A stretch of DNA of 6,667 nucleotides from Planctomycetaceae bacterium (GTDB taxonomy: Bacteria > Planctomycetota > Planctomycetia > Pirellulales > Thermoguttaceae). This document shows positions 1-6,478 of the stretch, piece after piece. How positions within the stretch are numbered: position 1 is the first letter of the stretch; the number at the start of each line of letters is the position of its first letter. Under the pieces are notes generated by a model. That model had not been told where the DNA came from, ran no database searches, and was given only the letters and a program-made list of their open reading frames with translations. The stretch is from assembly GCA_031276415.1 (NCBI GenBank), contig JAISNF010000176.1, forward strand, positions 1 through 6,667, in the 5' to 3' direction. The position numbers and the translations under genes were made by a program.

Positions 1-81
1 GTAAAGAATTTTACAGATTACATTACAAATAATCTGCAACAATTCAACGAGTGTAAAACCAAAACCGAGTGTCTTTTTCAT
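1..81 (-). CDS. Pseudopilin-like N-terminal fragment, cut by the window edge
   Basis: The 27 visible codons begin MKKTLGFGFTLVELL and stay open to position 1. This resembles the class III signal of type IV pilins and type II secretion pseudopilins: a short basic leader, a cleavage point after Gly8, then Phe+1 and Glu+5. In that family a prepilin peptidase cuts after the Gly and methylates the Phe, and the hydrophobic helix drives membrane insertion and assembly. A good Shine-Dalgarno (AAGGAG, plus-strand 89-94) lies 7 nt before the ATG, so the start is well supported. The odd part follows ELL. The usual VVIAIIGIL-type helix is replaced by QIICNVICKILY, which is encoded by a palindromic repeat at 10-36. 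The residues are still hydrophobic, so the gene may be intact, but the repeat may also have interrupted it. Such N-termini are very numerous in Planctomycetota (DUF1559 proteins). The rest of the gene is outside the window, so its subfamily cannot be told. Confidence 0.5.
   Translation of the reverse strand, partial: MKKTLGFGFTLVELLQIICNVICKILY
10..36. repeat. Palindromic repeat, copy 1 (CAGATTA-N9-TAATCTG)
   Basis: Perfect 7-bp arms CAGATTA (14-20) and TAATCTG (30-36) surround a 9-nt centre (CATTACAAA) and are preceded by TTTA. A second copy with the same arms, the same 9-nt spacing and the same TTTA flank lies at 115-141. The centres differ (CATTACAAA against CATAAATAA), so arms and geometry are conserved better than the middle. 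That is the pattern expected of a dimeric protein-binding site or a small hairpin element. This copy lies inside the pseudopilin-like reading frame, immediately after the ELL codons. Confidence 0.7.
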
Positions 82-88
82 AGTATTT

Positions 89-94
89 CTCCTT
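89..94 (-). promoter_or_regulatory. Shine-Dalgarno of the pseudopilin-like gene
   Basis: Read on the minus strand this is AAGGAG, 7 nt before the ATG at 81-79. It is the main support for treating the edge fragment as a real translation start. Confidence 0.6.
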
Positions 95-114
95 ATGAAT
101 AAAAAGGGAACATG

Positions 115-141
115 TTTACAGATTACATAAATAATAATCTG
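115..141. repeat. Palindromic repeat, copy 2 (CAGATTA-N9-TAATCTG)
   Basis: Arms CAGATTA (119-125) and TAATCTG (135-141) surround the centre CATAAATAA. Flanking bases extend the arms by one further pair (A118 with T142), giving 8 bp. It lies 105 bp from copy 1, measured arm to arm, which is about ten turns of B-DNA. It sits upstream of the pseudopilin-like start codon. It is followed at once by a separate short palindrome, TTTTGT-T-ACAAAA (142-154). Confidence 0.7.
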
Positions 142-410
142 TTTTGTTACAAAATGGGAAAAACTCAACGCCGAGAAACGGCAACAGAAGTATCGCTACT
201 AGACAGGAGCGACACGCTAACAAGTTAGGTTTTTTCCCACCGGCAAATGTGGTGCATTGCGGTTTCAAAATGCCACGCTGAAGTATATCTATGAAATTGC
301 GCGCGTGGCTCCGTTTGCGGGAGCCACGTAACTTTGCACTGTCACAGTAAGTTTCTACCCGGAAAATCCGGTTGCCTGTAGAAAAATACCTAATCGTCAA
401 ATGACGACTT
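142..410. other. Hairpin-rich intergenic block, possible structured RNA or dispersed repeat
   Basis: No convincing gene is seen, but the block is richer in GC than the flank at 411-766 and full of inverted repeats. They are: GGGAAAAA (156-163) with TTTTTCCC (231-238), a long-range pair enclosing a GCCG/CGGC hairpin near 170-182 and a TCGCT/AGCGA hairpin near 193-212; GTGG-TG-CATT (249-258) with AATGCCAC (269-276); CGTGGCTCC (304-312) with GGAGCCACG (320-328), 9 bp with a 7-nt loop; TTTCTAC (352-358) with GTAGAAA (378-384), enclosing CCGGA/TCCGG (359-371); and TCGTCA-AA-TGACGA (394-407). None is followed by a clean T-run in the manner of a terminator. A 94-codon minus-strand frame (400-116) opens with TTG and has no ribosome site. 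A 36-codon plus-strand frame (221-331) lacks an ATG. I treat both as incidental. Transcription, strand and function are unknown. Confidence 0.4.
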
Positions 411-667
411 GTTATTTATCGACATACTCGATTTTTTTAATATCCGAACAAAAATTCGGGCAACTTATTTTTCAAAACGTAATTTGGTCTCCAAAAATTT
501 AAAATAAAAATTCAGAAATTAATTTGTTCGCGATTATACAAGACCCGTTAAATCTGTCAACACCAGGAACAAAAAAATTTTTTTTCGTTTACAAAACGGA
601 AATCATAAATAATAGTAAACATTGTAAATGTTGCGGACTTGATTTCAATTTTAAAACTGGTATAAAA
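411..667. other. AT-rich intergenic region without a recognised gene
   Basis: I see no supported gene here. A 69-codon plus-strand frame from 524 starts with TTG, has no ribosome site and resembles no family I know. Local features are an A7T8 tract (571-585), a CGTTT-ACA-AAACG hairpin directly after it (586-598), and an AACATT-GTA-AATGTT palindrome near 617-631. They may belong to the regulatory region of the downstream peptidase gene, but nothing in the sequence assigns them a role. Confidence 0.4.
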
Positions 668-696
668 TTGACCATCTGTAAAAATTTTATTGTAAT
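668..696 (+). promoter_or_regulatory. Candidate sigma70-type promoter of the metallopeptidase gene
   Basis: TTGACC (668-673) matches five of six bases of the consensus -35 box. Exactly 17 bp later TGTAAT (691-696) matches five of six bases of the -10 box. Transcription would start near 703, leaving a leader of roughly 64 nt before the ATG at 767. The region is AT-rich, which makes chance matches common. The correct spacing and position still make this the best candidate in the window. The -10 box is also part of the first TTGTAAT half-site of the adjacent palindrome. Confidence 0.45.
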
Positions 697-725
697 AAAT
701 TGTAATCATTACAAAATAATTACAA
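690..725. promoter_or_regulatory. Nested palindrome of four TTGTAAT half-sites, candidate operator
   Basis: Two direct TTGTAAT copies (690-696 and 700-706) are mirrored by two ATTACAA copies (708-714 and 719-725) around C707. The inner pair forms a perfect 7+1+7 palindrome. The starts of the two left copies are 10 bp apart and those of the two right copies 11 bp apart, close to one helical turn. The leftmost copy overlaps the candidate -10 box and the others lie at and just after the expected transcription start, which is where repressors commonly bind. Alternatively the transcribed part could fold as an RNA hairpin in the leader, but its stem would be very AU-rich. The regulator cannot be named. 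Confidence 0.5.
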
Positions 726-766
726 TTTTTTGAAAACATTTTAACCCCAATATTAGAGGAAAAACT

Positions 767-2530
767 ATGTCCAAAATGTTCCTTCGCACATTGTCAATGT
801 TTATGTTTGTTTCATTTTTGATTGATTTTGCTACAATGGCAAACGCTCAACAAAATCGGTTTTTCTTTCAAAACCGAATACGAAATAAAACAATAATTTC
901 CCCTCAAACCCCAAAAATTGTTACCATGAATGAAGATGCGATTAAATTGAAAGTTCTTTTAGATATTTATCAGACAGAAGCGTTTGATTTGTTTAAACAA
1001 TCCACTTATGCCGAATGGGAAGCAATGACCAGCGGCAAAGAAAATGCGTTCAAAAAATCTGCCGACGCCAAACTAAAATGGGCAGAATATCATAGCAATA
1101 AAGAAAAATACGTAACGATTAAAGATTTGCGAAGTAAAGCGATTGGTCTTTCTGAAATTGACGCCCGCGCTGCGGAACGAATGGAACTTCAGTATGCACA
1201 AAATCAATTGCCGCCGGAATTGCTTAAAAAAATACTGGAAATGTCGTCGGAAATCGAAAAAACGTTTCAAAATCAACGACCAAAACTTGACGGTCAGGAA
1301 TATACAAATAACGATTTGCTCGAAATGCTCGAAAAGGAAACCGATTCTGCGAAACGGCGGAAAATCTGGGAAGCACTTAAACAAGTGGGAGATGAAGTTG
1401 ACGATCAGGTGATTGCCTTAGCCAAAGTCCGAAACGATGCCGCACATCAACTCGGTTTCAAAAATTATTGGGAAATGCAAATTGTGTTTCAAGATTACAA
1501 GCCGGACGAACTTCTGGCAATTTTCGATGAACTCGAAAAAACAACCGCTCCAATTTTTGCCGATATGAAAAAGGAACTTGATGCCGAACTCGCCGCTAAA
1601 TTTAATCTTTCCGCCGATCAGTTGATGCCTTGGCATTACAATAATCCGTTTTTTCAACAGGCTCCGCCGTCAAAAGAAGTTGACCCTAATTCGTTTTACA
1701 AAAATAAAACCAAAGAAGAAATTATTGCTATTGCCGTTAAATATTATAAACATTTGGGACTTCCTTACGAAGAGGTTTTGAAGCGGAGTGATATGTTTGA
1801 AAGAGAAGGAAAAAATCAACATGCGTTCAGTATTGATATGGACACATTGGGTGATGTCCGTAATCTTTGTAACGTTAAACCGACGGCGGAATGGATGGAT
1901 ACCGTGTTACATGAAGGCGGACATGGAGTTTACTCGTTGAACTGTAACAGAAATCTGCCGTTCAATCTCCGTGATTCGGCTCATATTTTTACGACAGAAG
2001 GAATTGCTATGATGTTCGGAGCCAAAGCCCGAACTCCACAATGGATGATTCGTTTTGCCGGAATAGATTCGAAAACCGTCCACTCCGCCGCTGAAGCGTT
2101 ACGAAAACAACGCATCCGCGAACAATTAATCTTCTGCCGTTGGACAATTGTAATGTTAAATTTTGAAAAGGCGTTGTACGAAAATCCCGATGCGGATTTA
2201 AAAACATTGTGGTGGGAAATGGTAACAAAATACCAATTACTGAAACGCCCCGACGGACGAAATGCCGGTGATTGGGCGTCCAAACCACATTTTGTGATTG
2301 CTCCGGTGTATTACCATAATTACATGCTCGGCGAACTCTTCGCAGCACAACTCCGGCAATCACTCGGTAAAACATTCATAAATGATGATCCGAAAATCGG
2401 GAAAATTCTAACAGAAAAAGTTTTTGCGCCCGGTGCAAAATATGATTGGTCGCAATTCGTCAAACAAGCAACCGGGCAACCCCTGTCACCAAAAGCATTT
2501 TCAAACGAATTATCCAAAACCAATAAATAA
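767..2530 (+). CDS. Exported zinc metallopeptidase, M2/M3-like (gluzincin)
   Basis: This 587-residue protein starts at an ATG 6 nt after AGAGGA (755-760). A signal peptide is clear: basic start, hydrophobic stretch about 5-23, and ANA-QQ at residue 27. The action is therefore outside the cytoplasm. Residues 382-386 are HEGGH, the HExxH zinc site. Glu411 in FTTEGIAMMFG (408-418) fits the third zinc ligand. The 25-residue gap from His386 is close to that of M2 peptidases such as angiotensin-converting enzyme. HFVIAPVYYHNY (508-519) resembles the M2 segment whose His and Tyr residues bind substrate and stabilise the transition state. The mostly helical, Lys/Glu-rich remainder and the length suit M2/M3 enzymes, which cut short peptides as dipeptidases or oligopeptidases. 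Family knowledge supports peptide hydrolysis; the exact substrate is unknown. Assignment to M2 rather than M3 is less certain. Its stop overlaps the start of the HAD gene downstream, which suggests one transcript. Confidence 0.85.
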   Translation: MSKMFLRTLSMFMFVSFLIDFATMANAQQNRFFFQNRIRNKTIISPQTPKIVTMNEDAIKLKVLLDIYQTEAFDLFKQSTYAEWEAMTSGKENAFKKSADAKLKWAEYHSNKEKYVTIKDLRSKAIGLSEIDARAAERMELQYAQNQLPPELLKKILEMSSEIEKTFQNQRPKLDGQEYTNNDLLEMLEKETDSAKRRKIWEALKQVGDEVDDQVIALAKVRNDAAHQLGFKNYWEMQIVFQDYKPDELLAIFDELEKTTAPIFADMKKELDAELAAKFNLSADQLMPWHYNNPFFQQAPPSKEVDPNSFYKNKTKEEIIAIAVKYYKHLGLPYEEVLKRSDMFEREGKNQHAFSIDMDTLGDVRNLCNVKPTAEWMDTVLHEGGHGVYSLNCNRNLPFNLRDSAHIFTTEGIAMMFGAKARTPQWMIRFAGIDSKTVHSAAEALRKQRIREQLIFCRWTIVMLNFEKALYENPDADLKTLWWEMVTKYQLLKRPDGRNAGDWASKPHFVIAPVYYHNYMLGELFAAQLRQSLGKTFINDDPKIGKILTEKVFAPGAKYDWSQFVKQATGQPLSPKAFSNELSKTNK

Positions 2531-3171
2531 TGAACTATATTAACATATTATTTGATTTGGATGGAACATTGACGGATCCATACAAGGGAATAACAAATTC
2601 TATAAAATATTCACTTGAAAAATTTGACATTATTGAGAACGATAATGAAAAATTGAAGTCGTTTATAGGACCGCCATTGGAAAAATCATTTATGGAACAT
2701 TATAATTTTGATAAAAATACCGCCCAAAAAGCCATCCGATATTATAGAGAATATTTTTCAGAAAAAGGAATTTATGAAAATATATTGTACGAAGGAATAG
2801 AAAATGTATTAAAAGAATTAAATAACAAAAACAAAAATTGCATCCTGGCAACCTCAAAACCCGAAACATTTGCATTGAAAATTGTACAATATTTTCAAAT
2901 AGAAAAATATTTCAAACACATTATCGGAAGTAATATGGAAGGAACTTTTATCGAAAAAGAAGATATAATAAAGTACATTTTGAAAAAATATCAATTAAGA
3001 AATGAAGTAACAATAATGGTGGGAGACAGAAAATATGATATTATCGGGTCTCATAAAAATAGAATCGACTGTGTTGGCGTCTTATATGGATATGGAACAA
3101 GAGAAGAATTGCAAAATGAAAAACCAACCTATCTTTGTAATCGTGTTAATGAATTATTACAATTATTATAA
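2530..3171 (+). CDS. HAD-superfamily phosphatase, subfamily IA (phosphoglycolate phosphatase or 5'-nucleotidase-like)
   Basis: The 213 residues carry the full HAD set. Motif I is FDLDGTLTD, with nucleophile Asp9 and acid/base Asp11. Motif II is LATSKP (Thr108). The motif III lysine is probably Lys143. Motif IV is GDRKYD (Asp166, Asp170, metal binding). A helical insertion between motif I and residue about 85 fits a C1 cap. Length and layout match cytoplasmic Gph/PgmB/5'-nucleotidase-like phosphatases. The substrate cannot be read from sequence. No signal peptide is present. The ATG shares one base with the upstream stop (TAATG), and I see no ribosome site before it, so translation probably depends on ribosomes finishing the peptidase gene. 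Hand counts over six lines give about 26% GC, against roughly 45% in sampled lines of the upstream gene, with heavy use of AAA, ATA and TTA. This contrast suggests acquisition from an AT-rich donor. No functional link to peptide hydrolysis is evident. Confidence 0.88.
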   Translation: MNYINILFDLDGTLTDPYKGITNSIKYSLEKFDIIENDNEKLKSFIGPPLEKSFMEHYNFDKNTAQKAIRYYREYFSEKGIYENILYEGIENVLKELNNKNKNCILATSKPETFALKIVQYFQIEKYFKHIIGSNMEGTFIEKEDIIKYILKKYQLRNEVTIMVGDRKYDIIGSHKNRIDCVGVLYGYGTREELQNEKPTYLCNRVNELLQLL

Positions 3172-3178
3172 AACAATA

Positions 3179-3285
3179 ATTATTCAGCGGAATTTTCGTA
3201 AAAACCGATTTAATTTGTTGCAGATAAAATCGAAACAACAATAAAAAACAATCGTTGCAATATTACGAAAATCCCGCTGAGTAAT
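3179..3285. repeat. 23-bp inverted repeat with 61-nt centre, between convergent genes
   Basis: The left arm (3179-3201, core TCAGCGGAATTTTCGTAA) pairs with the right arm (3263-3285, core TTACGAAAATCCCGCTGA). Over 23 positions there is one T-G wobble and one A-C mismatch. The 61-nt centre is AT-rich and contains smaller complementary pieces: CGATTT (3206-3211) with AAATCG (3227-3232), and TTGTTG (3215-3220) with CAACAA (3236-3241), which interleave. Two readings fit. It could be a bidirectional transcription stop between the HAD gene, which ends 7 nt to the left, and the hydrolase gene on the other strand. It could also be a small non-autonomous element with terminal inverted repeats. The long centre and the lack of an uninterrupted T-run (CTCTTTCTTTTTG follows on the plus strand) argue against a simple intrinsic terminator. 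No clear target-site duplication is seen. Confidence 0.6.
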
Positions 3286-3339
3286 CTCTTTCTTTTTGTT
3301 TATTGTTATGAATAGTTACAAAAAATGAAAGGAATGATT

Positions 3340-6261
3340 TCAAAGTGAATTGAGTTTCGCGATCATTTCAGCGATTTCCGTGCGGCGTTTTAGTAACGGA
3401 CGCGGATCAATTGTAAATACGGAAATTGCTTTTTTTGTAATAGATTCGGGAACTGTTAGTAATTCCTCTGCGTTTTGGCGTTCTGTTGCAGAAAGTTTAT
3501 TGCCGTTTCGTTTTAACAAATCGCGCAACAAATACAACATTTCGTAATCTTCAACACCTTCCCGAATCATTTCCCAACGAATACTTGAAACAGGTTTTTC
3601 AAAATTCGGTTTACCGTCATTCAAACGCGGTACGGCAGCGGAAAGCGGCGGATAAATGAAACGTCCGTCACCATTGCCCCATTTCAGTTTGGTGCCAAGC
3701 GGTGTTGAATAACCTGATACATATCCCATCGGATCAAGATACGGATTCTGAAAACTGTGCGGAAATGCCGAATTACTGTGCCAATAATTTGATTCCCAAA
3801 TTAACGTTCCGACAATATTCCGTTGCCAGGTTTGCCAATGCCAAACCCGCAATTCCGTTGCCGGATGATCAATGAAAAGCGTACAATAAGGAGCCTTCGG
3901 ACCGGTACAAACATACCACCAAAATCGTGCGCCGTTTTCCATGAGTTTTTCGGCAATACCGGATTCAAATGTATGATGCGCCGGACTACACGGACACCAA
4001 ATATTCATGGATGTTCCCGCTTTTTTTAACGTTTCGACAAACTCTTCGGTAGGCTGTTCAGTAATCATTCGGGCAAGTTTCGGCGCATACTTTTCAAGTT
4101 TCGCCGTACCGCCTGCAACAAATTCGTAATCCTTCGGAGCCGGTTCGTCAAACCAATAAACATACGCCTTGTTAAGCCAACCTTTTTCTTCAAGATGTTT
4201 TTGTAACTTGCCGAGATAATCGGAAATCATCGCTTTATACTCAGACGTGTCTTCGCCGAAACCTTGAATAGACGGCGGTGTTCGGTCATGAAACGTACCA
4301 CTGCCAAGACCCGGAACACCAATACTGAAATTTGTAAAACGAAATTTATCAAGAACACGACTCATTTCCGTATCAAATTGCGTAAAATCAAGTTCGCAAC
4401 GCGGCGGATTTTCTTTCGGTAACCATTTAATACCAATGTGATCAAACGGTGTTGGTCTGTAAGTACTGATACGGTGTTCGGAAAAACATTGCAAATACAT
4501 TTCCGTTACACGGCGGCGGTCTTCGTCGGTTTTGGCGTTGTGATACTCTGCTACCAGCCACGGATTAAAACCGTAACCCGTTTCAAGATGATTTTCTTTC
4601 GGTAACGAAAAATTCCAAACGGAAACAGTAAACGGAATTTCAACATTCAATATCCCGTCAGCAGATTGAAGACGAACAGAACCGGTGTAATCGCCCGAAA
4701 CAGTTTCAGACGGAATTTTAACATTCACCCAAATCGGTTGATTTTTGTTCGTTTCAATATTAATCGGTTTATCCAACGGCGGAAGTGCATCGGGCCAAAA
4801 ATCAATGATTCCGCTGTCATCGGTCTTTGAATGGACAAAATGATAATAAGCGTACAAAATTTCAACATTGTCCTTTGGAATTATTGTACCGCCGGAACTC
4901 TTTAATTCCGTTACCGTTCCGGTTAATCCGCTTATCGGTTTACCGTTTGGTCGGACAACAACCTGAAAACCTTCAACATCGTTTTTTGCAGCAGAAATTC
5001 GTATTGGTTTTGCCGTTGTTTTGTCCGGTGAAATCCGGTCGCGTGAAATTTTCCAATCGGCTTCGCTCCACCAAATGTCGGCGTTCTCCGAAGCAGAAAT
5101 TGCGTAACCGTAATCGCTTCGATGTAACGGATGTGTTTTCGTTTTCAGTGCGTAATTCCGGTTACCGACAGTGAATTTTTGTTCAATTTCTCCGGGTGTT
5201 GCGGAAATTTTGAGCGGAAACAATTCTTTTCCGACACGGATTTTATTGTCCGCAGTCAAAACAATTTCATCAATTGGCTCGGTTGTTGTTCCGGTGAATG
5301 TTGCTAAAAAAGTTTCTCCGACGGCTTTTATTTTTTGTACATCAAAGGAATCACTCTTAACAAACGGCGATTCAAAATTAATGGAATCAACTTGAAAATT
5401 ACTCTTTTCAAAACCGCGAATCCGCAAGTACACGGCGTCAAGCGGAAACGCTATTGGCGGAACAATAAATTCGCGTGTTCCGATTTTGTCAAGCCGACCA
5501 AGTTCCGTCCAATGGGTTTTGCCGTCCTTACTGACTTCCACAACGCCTTCGCCGCTGTTGTGATAACAAACGTTAATTTGAACAGTTGCGGCGTCAAACG
5601 GAATTGGTAACGAAAAACGGTAAAGAACTTCGTTACCGTTATTAAAACACCAACGACCTGAATTGAATCCGGCGTTTGAATAAACAAGCGGTTGATGAAT
5701 ATTAGTGTTTTGACCGTAAAATTTGCCGTTAAAATTGTACACTCCGTTCAAAATCGTTTCGCCGTCACCGAGTTTTATTTTTCCGAACGGAAAATCAAAT
5801 TCTTTCAGAACCGGTGTTCCGGTTTCGAGTTTAATATTACGGAATTGAAATGTTCCTTTCGATTCCCATTGACCGACACGGAACGGCAATTCCGAAACAT
5901 TATCCTGAAGCCGGAAACCAAACGTTTGATCAATCCATTGATTTTTTTGTGCGGAATAATCGCGGTGAAAACCGGAAAGACCGCAAGGTAAACAACCGCC
6001 GGAGGTATCGGTACTTTGGAAAGAAACAGCGTAACGATAAAATCCGCCGGGTTGAAGTTTAATTGGTTGGCTTCGCCATTCGCCGGAACCTTTTCCTGTA
6101 CCGGTTATTTCCAGAATATTGGAATCAACCTGTTTTCCGTTACCGGAAACCGTCCAACCGTCCAAATCGGGGACAATTGTTTCCGTTGCATAAATCGCCC
6201 CTGAAAAAACAACGGCAATCAGAAACATCCGAATACAAACGAGCAATACATTTCGTTTCAT
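3340..6261 (-). CDS. Exported glycoside hydrolase, GH123/DUF4091 type, with N-terminal beta-rich extension
   Basis: This 973-residue protein starts at an ATG 8 nt after AAAGG (plus-strand 6270-6274). Its signal peptide has a basic start, a hydrophobic core and IYA-TE near residue 25. Residues about 30-150 and 165-300 look like two beta-sandwich, carbohydrate-binding-like modules (FRNIKLETG at 140-148). Residues about 415-550 fit the sandwich domain that precedes the catalytic barrel, and 555-915 fit the barrel. Hallmarks are WFDEPAP (703-709) with the Asp705-Glu706 pair, GTLIWESNYW (818-827), GNGDGRFIYPP (862-872) and RWEMIREGVEDYEMLYLL (895-912). In GH123 the Asp-Glu pair works in a substrate-assisted retaining mechanism that releases N-acetylgalactosamine: the Asp assists the acetamido group and the Glu acts as acid/base. 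Many DUF4091 members are uncharacterised, so that substrate is only an inference. Known GH123 enzymes are usually shorter, and the extra N-terminal part probably binds glycan. The gene is convergent with the HAD gene and stands alone here. Confidence 0.85.
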   Translation of the reverse strand: MKRNVLLVCIRMFLIAVVFSGAIYATETIVPDLDGWTVSGNGKQVDSNILEITGTGKGSGEWRSQPIKLQPGGFYRYAVSFQSTDTSGGCLPCGLSGFHRDYSAQKNQWIDQTFGFRLQDNVSELPFRVGQWESKGTFQFRNIKLETGTPVLKEFDFPFGKIKLGDGETILNGVYNFNGKFYGQNTNIHQPLVYSNAGFNSGRWCFNNGNEVLYRFSLPIPFDAATVQINVCYHNSGEGVVEVSKDGKTHWTELGRLDKIGTREFIVPPIAFPLDAVYLRIRGFEKSNFQVDSINFESPFVKSDSFDVQKIKAVGETFLATFTGTTTEPIDEIVLTADNKIRVGKELFPLKISATPGEIEQKFTVGNRNYALKTKTHPLHRSDYGYAISASENADIWWSEADWKISRDRISPDKTTAKPIRISAAKNDVEGFQVVVRPNGKPISGLTGTVTELKSSGGTIIPKDNVEILYAYYHFVHSKTDDSGIIDFWPDALPPLDKPINIETNKNQPIWVNVKIPSETVSGDYTGSVRLQSADGILNVEIPFTVSVWNFSLPKENHLETGYGFNPWLVAEYHNAKTDEDRRRVTEMYLQCFSEHRISTYRPTPFDHIGIKWLPKENPPRCELDFTQFDTEMSRVLDKFRFTNFSIGVPGLGSGTFHDRTPPSIQGFGEDTSEYKAMISDYLGKLQKHLEEKGWLNKAYVYWFDEPAPKDYEFVAGGTAKLEKYAPKLARMITEQPTEEFVETLKKAGTSMNIWCPCSPAHHTFESGIAEKLMENGARFWWYVCTGPKAPYCTLFIDHPATELRVWHWQTWQRNIVGTLIWESNYWHSNSAFPHSFQNPYLDPMGYVSGYSTPLGTKLKWGNGDGRFIYPPLSAAVPRLNDGKPNFEKPVSSIRWEMIREGVEDYEMLYLLRDLLKRNGNKLSATERQNAEELLTVPESITKKAISVFTIDPRPLLKRRTEIAEMIAKLNSL

Positions 6262-6478
6262 AAAATCGACCTTTCATAAATAGTAAACAGCGGTTAATAA
6301 TCAATGGAAAAAATTCAAGTAATATCAACGAATTATTTTTTTTATCATTTGTTGTCACATAAATTCTCTCCATCTCAAAAAAAGTTACGTCAAATTTTTA
6401 TTTTTTGAGAACCAACTCAATGCCTCAAATATTATAATAAAGTAATTATTCAAATTCAATCAGATTACAATATTATCA
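6262..6478. other. Intergenic leader region upstream of the hydrolase gene
   Basis: This AT-rich stretch lies 5' of the minus-strand hydrolase gene and should hold its promoter and leader. I could not find a -35/-10 pair good enough to call. The one clear structure is the hairpin at 6373-6410. CAGATTACA at 6461-6469 repeats the first nine bases of the palindromic repeats at 14 and 119, but without the matching second arm. Confidence 0.4.
6373..6410. other. 10-bp hairpin in the hydrolase upstream region
   Basis: TCTCAAAAAA (6373-6382) is perfectly complementary to TTTTTTGAGA (6401-6410), with an 18-nt loop. It lies about 110-150 bp upstream of the hydrolase start. If it is transcribed with the hydrolase gene it could act as a leader structure. 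Its A/T-rich arms also resemble a terminator for whatever lies to either side. The stem has only three G-C pairs and would be weak. Confidence 0.4.

Noticed and set aside
240..250. 11-bp word CCGGCAAATGT shared with 6487-6497
   Set aside because: Several 11-bp matches are expected by chance in a window of this size, and the surrounding sequence does not align.
221..331. 36-codon plus-strand open frame ending in LKYIYEIARVAPFAGAT
   Set aside because: It has no ATG or ribosome site and its 3' part is the 9-bp hairpin. It is more likely incidental to a structured repeat.
116..400. 94-codon minus-strand reading frame across the hairpin-rich block
   Set aside because: It starts with TTG, lacks a ribosome site, ends inside a palindromic repeat and resembles no family I can name. 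The hairpins give a better account of the region.
571..598. A7T8 tract and adjacent hairpin as an intrinsic terminator
   Set aside because: The stem is only five pairs and AT-rich, no gene ends nearby on either strand, and the T-run precedes rather than follows the hairpin on the plus strand.
524..733. 69-codon plus-strand frame containing a CKCC cluster
   Set aside because: It has a TTG start, no ribosome site and AT-driven composition, and it overlaps the candidate promoter and operator of the peptidase gene.
6140..6373. 77-codon minus-strand frame at the start of the hydrolase gene
   Set aside because: It overlaps the signal-peptide coding region of the hydrolase in another frame and has no protein-like features.
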